Origin: Gracilariopsis chorda | Lineage: Eukaryota; Rhodophyta; Florideophyceae; Gracilariales; Gracilariaceae | Assembly: GCA_003194525.1 (NCBI GenBank) | Contig: NBIV01000920.1 | Span: forward strand, 1-20,050 | Direction of reading: 5' to 3' | Length of the DNA: 20,050 nucleotides | Shown: piece after piece, positions 1 through 8,238 of the stretch | Numbering within the stretch: the stretch's first letter is position 1 | Layout of the letters: each line of letters opens with the position of its first letter | Program-made: the position numbers and the translations under genes | Notes under the pieces: generated by a model | Seen by the model: the letters and a program-made list of their open reading frames with translations, nothing else | What the model was told of the DNA's origin: nothing | The model's database searches: none

Positions 1-659
1 GTAGTAGCACACCATGGACTTCTTTCGTGACTGCGCACCGACCAAAGCCGTGTCACTTCCGGACTCCTCCTTGGCACGATCGTTCATTCGCTGTTCCTCT
101 TGCAGCAAACGACTCTTCACAAACTCCAAATTGAGTTCACGATCACCAATCGTGGTGTCAATAGCGACAATGAGGTGTTCGAAGCGGTCTGGTAGCCCAC
201 ATAGGATTGCCATAGCAATGTCTTCTTCCTCAACCACTACGTCCATGCTCTTCACATCCGATGCAAGATGACGAACACGATTGATGAAGTGTAACATTTT
301 CTCATCATCTAGCATCTTGGCTGTGTAGAAGGCACGTCTTGCATTGATTCGGTTGAGCAGCGTTTTACGCTGGAACACATCGCAAATGGCTTTCCACATT
401 TTCCGCAGCATTCTCGGTATCCCTCACATGGTCCAAATGCTCATCACTGATGCTGAGACCAATAACAGCCCTGTCCTTGGCGTCTTTCTTCTTCCATGCT
501 GACAACTCGTCATCGTCCGTAGGCCTGGTTGATTCAAGATGGTCATCGAGGTCCTTGAGTGCAAGCAGCAAACTCAACCTTTTGCTTCCATACATGGAAG
601 TTATCCTCGCCCAACTTTTCAATCTTGATGCCACGAATGAATCCATGCTTGGTAGATGT
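1..659 (-). pseudogene. copia-type gag (type C element), N-terminal part, frameshifted
   Basis: Gag capsid protein of a Ty1/copia element, which would form the cytoplasmic particle in which RNA is reverse transcribed. Reading the minus strand from about 659, I see the typical UBN2/copia gag order: a short KIEKLGEDNFHVWKQKVE block (about 577-643), LSISDEHLDHVRD, then RKTLLNRINARR, LHFINRVRHLASDVKSM, AILCGLPDRFEHLI and LEFVKSRLLQEEQRM. The window edge cuts it at a CYY that should begin the CCHC zinc knuckle. The frame changes twice by single-base indels: near 575 (before LLALKDLDDH) and near 402 (a run of four A before the MWKAICDVF block). At the expected N-terminus the codon is ACA (657-659), not ATG, so the start is unclear. 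It lies downstream of the primer site and LTR at 1856-2630 on the same strand. Family call firm; non-functional copy. Confidence 0.9.
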
Positions 660-1855
660 CAACAAACAGCACAGGTGCGATGAAAGACCTACGGCACTTA
701 AGTAGTACAAAAATGGCAACAACGACAACAAAAACAACAAAAACAACGACAAAAACAACAACAACAAAACTTCAAATTCGGGCGCACTGACTGGAGAAAC
801 TACCTCCGCTACCCTAGGGTGTCGGACCCCTGGCCCCCGGAGATGCTCCGGGTACAAGACGTCTTCTTCTGTCTTCCTTCTCCTACGTCTAAGGAGAAGA
901 TGCGTCGCTCTCTACGAGGCTTCCAGAGGATGGTTAATGACCCAAGATATGCCTTCACCAAGTATAACCCTCTCTGGCCTCTTGCAAGAACTTGCGTGAC
1001 CTCGCAACTGAAGCTACTATGGCAACCAAAGTACACTGCTAACGCGCAACCACTTAAGGTCACACGCGGCCTGATCCTAAGAAGGAGGTCAGCCTACGCC
1101 ACGTCGCCTCCCCGCACAAACGCCCAAGGGTCAGATGCACGGATCAAAAGCTCGTTATGGAATACCTTCGCAACAGCCCGAGAATCCCGACACGCAGTCA
1201 GGATCAAAACAAATAATTCAATCACCCGCACCAGCGCAGTACGCCACGGCACCCCGTCCACAGATGCACCCGCTGAACTTACCAGGTCTTAACGACCGTC
1301 ACCGTTATCTGTCCAAATGGACCGGTGGGAAGCCGCTCGACAGTACACCCGCTTTGGTTCAAGCCGCCAGGCTCACGTCCCGGATACCTGGAATCACCCA
1401 AAGTAACCCGGATCAACCGCTCGTCGCACTGGACACCAGATGATGATTAAGAAACACGAAAAAACAAAAAACTGCTGAGCACACGATCACGGAGCCCAGA
1501 CTTCGAAACTAGACCGATTCGACCTCACGGATACGACCCGACAAACGACTCGCGGATCCCAAAACACAAGATAGAGGGAGTGTCACACACAAAGTAGATA
1601 GCGATCGACAACACGGGCAACAACGGAGGCCCAACTCAACAACGATACGAAGTAAACGTCGAACCACTACCACCACAACGCCCTCAGGGAGGAACACAAA
1701 CCAAAGGAGAATGATCAACACCGGACCAACAATGGGATCAAGACACCCGACGCAACGACGAAAGAGGCAACAACAGCGAAACGGATGAACGGCGGTGAGG
1801 GAGAGCGGCGACAGACGAACGATACGGAAAGGGATAGTGGCAGCGGTCAGCGGGC
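660..1855 (-). other. leader of the type C copia element (between primer site and gag)
   Basis: About 1.2 kb of minus-strand sequence between the primer binding site and gag. No protein I recognise is encoded on either strand; the longest open frame (819-1292, plus) has no familiar motif. The stretch nearest gag is low-complexity. By position this is the untranslated leader of the element, which normally carries dimerisation and packaging signals. I cannot point to such a signal. Confidence 0.6.
715..770. repeat. AAC/AAAAC-rich low-complexity tract
   Basis: Short imperfect repeats of aacaac, aacgac and aaaacaac on the plus strand, that is GTT-rich on the element's sense strand. It lies just upstream of the gag start of the minus-strand element. 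It is the source of a leucine-rich spurious reading frame. Slippage is the simplest origin. Confidence 0.8.
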
Positions 1856-1869
1856 CTGGGCCCATAACC
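1856..1869 (-). other. primer binding site, half-tRNA(iMet) type
   Basis: The minus strand reads GGTTATGGGCCCAG directly after the LTR end ...TTTCAACA. This is the complement of the conserved anticodon arm of eukaryotic initiator tRNA-Met (CUGGGCCCAUAACC), the internal primer site known from Drosophila copia. It fixes the LTR boundary at 1870 and the element's orientation. Confidence 0.85.
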
Positions 1870-1952
1870 TGTTGAAAGTTGAAAGGAAGTTGAAGGATGG
1901 AAGGGAAGTTCGCCAGCTCTGGCTTGGATTTACTTGGAGGTCTTCAGGCACA

Positions 1953-1961
1953 TCTTATATA
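1953..1961 (-). promoter_or_regulatory. TATA box of type C LTR
   Basis: GTATATAAG on the minus strand, about 85 bp before the LTR end, followed by AAGTAAATCCAAGCC, which corresponds to the AAGTAAACTCGCCC seen after the TATA box in the other LTR types here. Likely RNA polymerase II promoter of the element. Confidence 0.6.
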
Positions 1962-2187
1962 CCACTCTAAACTCGAATTGCGCGGGAACACCAACTACAA
2001 GTAAAACCTAAACCACTAAGCAGGGACACTCAATACTACTAATCATCATCTAACATGACATAGCCAGCTCAGCACAACCTCATTACACCAACGCACACCA
2101 ACGCACCAATGTTCTGTAATAGTTACGTGCATACACATGACCATGACAAGGCACAAATTCACGACTCCAACACACGCCAGCACATGC

Positions 2188-2223
2188 CAACACATCACGG
2201 TAAGTCAACACGTCACGGTAAGT
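2188..2223. repeat. two-copy 18 bp tandem repeat inside type C LTR
   Basis: Units 2188-2205 and 2206-2223 are caacac-A/G-tcacggtaagt, differing at one base. The flanks (cacatgccaacac, cggcacg) look like further degenerate units. Could be a duplicated regulatory site or slippage. Confidence 0.8.
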
Positions 2224-2630
2224 CGGCACGTAACCTGTGGTGTTGGTGCCATTTCATCATGTGGCAATGCACACAACACCCACGTCATCAATATACCCGT
2301 GCATGTGTAAACCTGTTGACAGTGCATGCGCACCTTACCATTGTACCAACCACTGCTGTACCACTTGTACCAGGTGTCAACCACTTCATCAGTATCCCCT
2401 GCACACAACGTACACTGTGACCACTGTAGTAGCTGGACACGTGGGTGTGTCCAACCGATCCAGTTATGCCATACCACTTGTACGCACCACGTTGCATATG
2501 TACATTTGCAGTAGCCAATCAGAAGCCAGTTTCACGTTGGGTTCGCGCACACGCGCATATGCGCTTTTGCAGAGGTACCCTCTAAAACAGCCCATGCTCC
2601 CCGGAACATTTGGTTTTCAGTGACAGCACA

Positions 2631-3112
2631 GGTACTACTGCCAACACAAGCATGTCACAGCCCTGTATAATGACTTACTTGCGGCATCATGACCATGACC
2701 ATGCACAAGTTCACATGACACTGTATCAATATCGATAATCTAAGTCCATTGCGTGCGGTGCACGTGCTGGCACACACAACCACAACGTCAGCCGCAACGT
2801 GATGTCCCTGCAAACCAGTGCAGCCACACAGAAGCTCATGTAGGTTGGCCACTCACATTATGCCAAGTGACCCATGCTGCGCCCACGACCCATACAATGT
2901 ATACCACTTGTAAACCACGTAAATGCATATGGCTAAATGCAGTAGCCAATCATAAGCCCGCTTCACGTTGAGTTCAAGCACACGCACATATGCGCTGTTG
3001 CAACAGAGGTGCTCAAAAGTGCCGATCTTTCTATGCAACTTTGTTTCCAAGTAGTCTACCATGAAGTCCTAGGGCTTCCAGGCATTGATTGGACCATGTG
3101 CCAACATCAACA
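2631..3112 (-). repeat. partial copia LTR, type B, 5' portion
   Basis: Minus-strand LTR starting TGTTGATGTTGGCACATGG at 3112 and cut at 2631 by the type C element. Its body (GTATACATTGTATGGG, then CATGAGCTTCTGTGTGGCTGC) matches the plus-strand type B pieces at 10998-11378 and 14608-15154. It carries the shared U3 block with a CATATG core (about 2988) and TGATTGG. Its 5' end abuts the middle of a type A LTR, so it inserted into that LTR. Confidence 0.75.
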
Positions 3113-3725
3113 CTATGGGTGATGGGCACGGACCAGGCCACTTCGCATATGGTGAATGGGCATGGTACTTAGTAATATGTGTGGCTACATCTGGTTTACA
3201 CGTACATGCAGGTGTTGCATATGTGCAGTTGTCCAAGTAAGCACGTGCCATGCATGCAACATCTAGGGTATGTACATGGATGCGGTGGCATGTCAATTTG
3301 TGCTCTGTCATAGTCATTGATGATGCACGTAAGTGTTTACACAGTCCTGTCACATGCTGGCACATTTTTAGCATCTCTGTTTCACTTGTTGTGCATTGTT
3401 GGCTGCTTGGCTCACTTGATGTGCGTTGTTTTTATTTTGTTGTCATGATGTTATGCATGGTTGTACTAAGCTGTAATCAGTGTCTGCAACCGTTAGTGTG
3501 TTATGTTTGATTATGATTGGTAGTATTGGGTGTCCCCACTCAATGGTGTAGGGTTTTCTTGTAGTGGTAGTGGGAATTAGATGTGCTATATAGGACTCTG
3601 ATGTCGCAGTACCAAGTAAACTCGCCCCCAAGGCCGGCAACATTCACTCTTCATTATCTTTCTTTCTTTCCTTTTCACTTCCGCCGAATCCCAACATCAT
3701 CTATCAACATCATTTCATATCAACA
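3113..3725 (+). repeat. copia LTR, type A, 5'-truncated, followed by primer site
   Basis: Plus-strand LTR beginning mid-way (CTATGGGTGATGGGCACGG matches the interior of the complete type A copies) because the type B LTR interrupts it. It ends ...TTTCATATCAACA at 3725, directly before a primer binding site, so it is a 5' LTR. Its 3' end differs slightly from the complete type A copies and resembles that of the LTR ending at 15154. Confidence 0.8.
3585..3594 (+). promoter_or_regulatory. TATA box of type A LTR
   Basis: GCTATATAGG, followed about 25 bp later by AGTACCAAGTAAACTCGCCC. The same arrangement is present in the LTRs at 10869-10877 and 15019-15028 (TATATAAG) and as a weaker CTTTATAA in the copies near 6283 and 7851. 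Confidence 0.6.
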
Positions 3726-3739
3726 GGTTATGGGCCCAG
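3726..3739 (+). other. primer binding site, half-tRNA(iMet) type
   Basis: GGTTATGGGCCCAG directly after the LTR terminus, complementary to the initiator tRNA-Met anticodon arm and identical over 14 bases to the site of the minus-strand element at 1856-1869. It identifies 3113-3725 as a 5' LTR. Confidence 0.88.
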
Positions 3740-4073
3740 AGCGTCGATATTTGCAGGCGTCGCTCCGTTTGAACATCTTTAATTTTGCGTGTGCGCGTAA
3801 GATCGAGCTTATATCCCGCAAGAGACCAGCAGGGGTTAACTGGTGAAAGCATATAGCGCTTGTTAGTAACCTCCCTGGGACGTTTCGTACGGATTGAGCA
3901 CCCTACTCGTGAAGTGCACGGAGTAGGGCAGGTCGAAGAAAATCGCACCTCGCACTTGGAGAGAGCATCCAGGGTCCAAGGGTTCAACCCTTAGGGTAGG
4001 GAAGGTAGTTTTTCCTGTCAGTGCGCCCGCTTTTACAAAGTTTCATGTTTTATTTTCTTTTCTGAGTGTGCTG
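3740..4073 (+). other. copia leader, upstream part
   Basis: Non-coding leader after the primer site. It matches 15171-15620 of the right-hand element (GCGTCGATATTTGCAG, GAGAGCATCCAGGGTCCA, AACCCTTAGGGTA), apart from a roughly 109 bp segment found only there. It contains a perfect 8 bp inverted repeat (3901-3908 with 3921-3928). The leader is interrupted after 4073 by a solo LTR and resumes at 4887. Confidence 0.8.
3901..3928 (+). other. hairpin in copia leader
   Basis: CCCTACTC and GAGTAGGG pair perfectly around a 12-base loop (gtgaagtgcacg). The second leader copy (about 15448-15475) keeps the loop core GAAGTGCAC, but its arms changed to CCCTGCC and GGCAGG, which can still pair. By position it could be a packaging or dimerisation structure; this is inference. 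Confidence 0.5.
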
Positions 4074-4891
4074 TGATGATGTAAACGATAGTTGGGCTTC
4101 GGCGGAAATGAAAAAGGAAAGAAAGAAAGAAAATAAAGAGTGAAGGTTGCCAGGCTTGGGGCCGAGTTTACTTGGTACTGCGACTTCAGAGTCTTATATA
4201 ATACCTCTAGTGCGCACTACCACTACAAGAAAACCCTACAGCACTAAGTGGGGACACCCAATACTACCAATCATAATCAAACATAACACAATAAGGGTTG
4301 CACAAACTGATTACAGCTTAGTACAACCATGCATAACAACATAACAACACATTACAACAATGCAGACCGAGTGTACTAAGCAGCCAACAACGCATAATAA
4401 GTGAGCCGGACATGCCAACAATGTTCCAGCATGCTGCAGCACTGTATAAACACTTCCTCGCATCATCATGACAATGACAAAGCACAAAATACACATGCCA
4501 CCGCATCCATGTACATACCCTAGCTGTGTTGCGTGCATGGCACGTGCTTGCTTGCACAACCGCACACATGACACACTTCCATATACCTGTAAACCACATG
4601 TAGCCACACATATTCTTCAGTACCATGCCCATTCACCTTATGCCAAGTGGCCAGTTCCGTGCCCAGGACCCATAGAATGCATAACACTTGTAACCAATAC
4701 GTTGCATATGAGTAATTGCAGTAGCCAATCATATGCCCGTTTCAAGTTGGGTTTGAGAACACACGCATATGCGCTTTTGTAGAGCAGGTCCCAAGAACAG
4801 CCCTCCGTTATATCAAACTTTGGTTCCAAGTGTTGCTCTACGATGTCCAGGACTACCAGGCACTCGACTATGTGCTAACATCAACATGCTG
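4069..4891. other. 5 bp target-site duplication tgctg flanking a solo LTR
   Basis: tgctg occurs at 4069-4073 and again at 4887-4891, exactly outside the LTR termini TGTTGATG...CATCATCA. Five-base duplications are standard for copia integrase, so this proves both LTR ends and a simple insertion into the leader. Confidence 0.85.
4074..4886 (-). repeat. solo copia LTR, type A, 813 bp
   Basis: Complete LTR in minus orientation (TGTTGATGTTAGCACATAG at 4886, ending GTTTACATCATCA at 4074) with matching target duplications, inserted into the plus-strand leader. No internal region remains, so the element was lost by LTR-LTR recombination. It contains a TATA box (4193-4200), the CATATG palindrome block (about 4764-4773) and the inverted CCAAT box. 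This copy defines the true ends of the type A LTR. Confidence 0.9.
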
Positions 4892-5170
4892 CACAGCCAC
4901 TTTTGAGTATGCTCCGGGGGTCGAAAACCCGAACTCCGCCTGTGATTCGCGTACCAGACTCGTCTGGATGAGCGTTGAGATTTGGTTACATGGTCTCCGC
5001 TGGCATCCGCGCTGTTGAGTGTGGACAAATCTTCACTCCGGTATCTCTTTCTTATTGTGACATCAGCTACATTCTCTTCAATCCCAGCTGATCGTCGATT
5101 CAAGGCATCGAGTCCCTCATTCTGCTACATTTGTATTATTTACTTTGGTATTTGAACTCCTTCTGGAACC
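4887..5170 (+). other. copia leader, downstream part
   Basis: Leader sequence running up to gag. It matches 7977-8238 and 15640-15870 (AACTCCGCCTGTGATTCGCG, GAGTCCCTCATTCTGCTAC, CTCCTTCTGGAAC). No coding capacity recognised. Confidence 0.75.
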
Positions 5171-5597
5171 ATTTCTGACTCTAAAGTTGAGTCCGAAACC
5201 AGCTCTGGTGTGAAAATCCCTCGCTTCCATGGTAAACGTGGTGAGGATTATACGTTATGGCGACAACGTCTACGGGCTGCATGTCGCATCAAAAGAGTCT
5301 GGAATGTCGTAATGTCAGGCTCCGAGGGGTCATACAGTGCTACCACGACGCAGGCGCCGGGCTCAAGCGCTCCGCAGATCACTCCCCGTGTACTTGCCAA
5401 ACGAGAAAAGGCATGCGCAATCATAATATGCGCACTTGGAGATGCCGCTCTACGTGGGTTGTAGACGTCGATGATGACCCTGGGCATATGCTCCAACTTC
5501 TTGATGCGAGGTATGCGTCTATTAAGACAGTGTCACGTATTGCTGTGGCGACCCAGCTATTCCCAATGTCGTATAATGGTGAGAATATGTCGGACTA
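5171..5597 (+). pseudogene. copia gag N-terminal fragment (copy 1)
   Basis: N-terminal part of the copia gag of the middle family. Motifs in order: KIPRFHGKRGEDYTLW (from 5213), LRAACRIKRVWNVV, LAKREKACAIIICALGD, then in another frame VDVDDDPGHMLQLLDARY and LFPMSYNGENMSDY. A one-base deletion near 5458, relative to the copy at 8.5 kb, causes the frame change. The codon aligned with the ATG of the copy at 16701 is ATT (5171-5173), and an in-frame TGA lies at 5153-5155, so no normal start exists. The LTR at 5598 cuts it after about 140 codons. It follows its own leader. Dead copy, firm family call. Confidence 0.88.
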
Positions 5598-6408
5598 TGT
5601 TGATGTTAGCACATAGTCGAGTGCCTGGTAGTCCTGGGACATCATGGTGCAACACTTGGAAACATAGTTTCATATAACGGATGGCTGTTTTTGGGACCTG
5701 CTCTACAAAAGCACATATGCGTGTGTTCTCAAACCCAACGTGAAATGGGCATATGATTGGCTACTGCAATTACTCATATGCAACGTATTGGTTACAAGTG
5801 TTATGCATTCTATGTGTCCTGGGCACGGAACTGGCCACTAGGCATAAGGTGAATGGGCATGGTACTGAAGAATGTGTGTGGCTACATGTGGTTTACAGGT
5901 ATATGGAAGTGTGTCATGTGTGCGGTTGTGCAAGCAAGCACGTGCCATGCACGCAACACAGCTAGGGTATGTACATGGATGCGGTGGCATGTGTATTTAT
6001 GCTTTGTCGCTGTCATGATGATGCGAGGAAGTGTTTATACTGTTCTGCAGCATGTTGCCACATTGTTGGAATGTCCGGTTCACTTATTGTGCGTTGTTGG
6101 CTGCTTGTTTCACTTGGTCTGCATTGTTGTAATGTGTTGTTGTGTTGTTATGCATGGTTGTACATAGCTGTAATCAGTTTGTGCAACCCTTATTGTATTA
6201 TGTCTGTTTATAATTGGTAGTATTGGGTGTACCCACTTAGTGGTATAGGGTTTTCTTGTAGTTGTAGTGTGACGTAGAGGTGCTTTATAACACGCTGAAG
6301 TTCCATTACCAAGTAAACTCGCCCCAAGCTTGGCAACGTTCACTCATTCTTTTGTTTCTTTTCTTGTTCTACAGATCCGCCGTAGCCCAACTATCGTTTA
6401 CAGCATCA
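5598..6408 (+). repeat. copia LTR, type A, 811 bp, without primer site
   Basis: Complete LTR, TGTTGATGTTAGCACATAG to CGTTTACAGCATCA. Very similar to the 811 bp LTR at 7166-7976. Its left flank is gag codon ~140 (gacta); its right flank is gag C-terminal sequence (aaatc), so there is no target duplication and no primer site after it. It carries the CATATG block (about 5718), a weak TATA (CTTTATAA, about 6283) and the palindrome CCACTTAGTGG (6231-6241). Confidence 0.88.
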
Positions 6409-7165
6409 AAATCATCACGGAAGGCGTCCAAGGTTGAGATTGCTGGAGTTGCAAGTGAGAAGTCATCAGTGGTACCGCCGGTTATTGATTGCATCGACAC
6501 ATTTGCAGACCGTGGTGCTACCTCTCATTTCTTCTGTTCTGTATCTGATTTTGTTCCAAACACACTAATGTCAGATAAGACAATTGAACTAGCGGACAAC
6601 ACCACTGTCACTGCTACCCAACAAGGAGATGTCCTACTACCCTTCTTTGATGTGAATCTCAGGTTGTCTGAAGTACTGCCTGCTCCGAATCTGTGATATA
6701 ACTTAATGTCTGTGGGTTGTTTAGCTGACAAGGGTATCCAATCACTGTTCTGTGATAGGGAAGTACACCTGCAACATGAAAATGGGTTTGACGTTGGACA
6801 TGGGTCTCGTCATCATCGCTCCGGTTTAGACACCTTGCCAAACCCAATTGCCCATACGGACATATCCAAAATGCTTTCTGCAACGGACGACCGCACAAGT
6901 TCATTGTGGCATCGCCGACTGGCACATATGAATGAGCATGACCTTCAACAGGTTGACGACCATGTCGACGGAGTCCCAAAGATCAAGTGCATGGAGGAGG
7001 TATGTCGGTCATGTCGCCTTGGCAAGGGCACATAAGCTGCCATTTGTGGGCAAGTTTAAACGAGCCAAGCACGTTTGGAAAATTGTGCACTCAGACAATA
7101 TGGGTCCGTTAGTGCCATCATTCCCAGACCGATTTCGCTATGCTTCTGGATTTGTGGATGATCAC
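6409..7165 (+). pseudogene. copia gag end, protease and integrase start (fragment)
   Basis: Part of a single gag-pol frame. It begins in the C-terminal end of gag (KSSRKASKVEIAGVAS), passes without a stop into the aspartic protease (DTFADRGATSHFF; Asp at 6508-6510), then IELADNTTVTATQ and the pre-integrase region. The integrase zinc domain follows (WHRRLAHMN ... CRSCRLGK, HHCC type), then the catalytic core with HSDNMGPL and GFVDDH, which hold the first two acidic residues. Defects: the protease DSG triad reads DRG, a TGA at 6694-6696 replaces a Gly codon, and an extra base near 7029 shifts the frame before HKLPF. The LTR at 7166 interrupts it right after VDDH. Protease would process the polyprotein and integrase insert the cDNA; neither can work here. 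Confidence 0.88.
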
Positions 7166-7976
7166 TGTTGATGCTAGCACATAGTCAGGTGCCTGGTAGT
7201 CCTGGGACATCATGGTGCAACACTTGGAAACAAAGTTTCATATAACGGATGGCTGTTTTTGGGACCTGCTCTACAAAAGCACATATGCGTGTGTTCTCAA
7301 ACCCAACGTGAAACGGTCATATGATTGGCTACTGCAAATACTCATATGCAACGTATTGGTTACAAGTGTTATGCATTCTATGGGTCCTGGGCACGGAACC
7401 AGCCACTTGGCATAAGGTGAATGGGCATGGTACTGAAGAATATGTCTGGCTACATGTGCTTCAGAGGTATATGGAAGTGTGTCATGTGTGCGGTTGTGCA
7501 AGCAAGCACGTGCCATGCACGCAACACAGCTAGGATATGTACATGGATGCGGTGGCATGTGTATTTATGCTTTGTCGTTGTCATGATCATGCAAGGAAGT
7601 TTCTATACAGTGCTGTAACATGCTGTCACATTGTTGGCATGTCCGGTTCACTTATTGTGCGTTGTTGGCTGCTTAGTTCACTTGGTCTGCATTGTTGTGA
7701 TGTGTTGTTATGTTGTTATGCATGGTTGTACATAGCTGTAATCAGTGTGTACAACCGTTATTGTGCTATGTTTGTTTATGATTGGTAGTATTGGGTGTAC
7801 CCACTTAGTGGTATAGGGTTTTCTTGTAGTTGTAGTGTGACGTAGAGGTGCTTTATAAGACGCTGAAGTTCCATTACCAAGTAAACTCGCCCCAAGCTTG
7901 GCAACCTTTGCTACTTCTTTTGTTTCTTTTCTTGTTCTACAGATCCGCCGTGGCCCAACTATCGTTTACATTATCA
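7166..7976 (+). repeat. copia LTR, type A, 811 bp, without primer site
   Basis: TGTTGATGCTAGCACATAG to CGTTTACATTATCA. Left flank is the integrase core of the preceding fragment (atcac); right flank is mid-leader sequence (aattccgcc), skipping the primer site and about 500 bp of leader that other copies have. It could be the 5' LTR of the element that follows, with a deletion starting at the LTR end. The usual U3 block, a weak TATA (about 7851) and the CCACTTAGTGG palindrome are present. Confidence 0.88.
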
Positions 7977-8238
7977 AATTCCGCCTGTGATTCGCATACG
8001 GGGTTCGTCCTACTGAGCTTTGAGACTTTGTTACACGGTCCCGCTGCCATCCTAGCTCTTGAGTGTTGACAAATCTCCACCCCAGTATCTTTTTCTTAGT
8101 GTGACATCAGCTACAATTCAGCGGCTCTACCGTGATCATTCTCTTCAGTCCCATCTGATCGTCGATCCCAGGCATCGAGTCCCTCACTCTGCTACATTTG
8201 TTTTATTTACTTTGGTATTTTAAACTCCTTCTGGAACA
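7977..8238 (+). other. copia leader, downstream part (second copy)
   Basis: Matches 4927-5170 nearly throughout (TCCGCCTGTGATTCGC, CATCGAGTCCCTCACTCTGC, ACTCCTTCTGGAAC). No coding content recognised. Confidence 0.75.

Larger units (their letters stand above)
1870..2630 (-). repeat. copia 5' LTR, type C, 761 bp
   Basis: Complete LTR on the minus strand, starting TGTGCTGTC at 2630 and ending TTTCAACA at 1870, immediately followed by the primer site. A second copy of the same type lies at about 15875-16627 with nearly the same length. It contains a TATA box, a CCAAT-type box (TGATTGG, about 2514-2520) and the perfect palindrome GCGCATATGCGC at 2553-2564. It interrupts a type B LTR that continues at 2631. 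Confidence 0.85.

Noticed and set aside
543..857. Leucine/phenylalanine-rich stretch looking like a membrane segment before gag
   Set aside because: It comes from the GTT-rich low-complexity tract at 715-770 in the leader; not a signal peptide or membrane protein.
819..1292. 157-codon plus-strand open frame in the leader of the type C element
   Set aside because: No known motif, antisense to the element, and located wholly between its primer site and gag; chance open frame.
3978..3992. GGTTCAACCC, similar to a tRNA B box, inside aagggttcaaccctt
   Set aside because: It is a short palindrome in the leader without an A box or tRNA cloverleaf around it, and the other leader copy does not keep it.
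5753..7788. Repeated cysteine-rich small frames (such as MYMDAVACVFMLC) on both strands
   Set aside because: They recur wherever a type A LTR occurs and are broken differently in each copy; they are LTR sequence read as protein, not genes.
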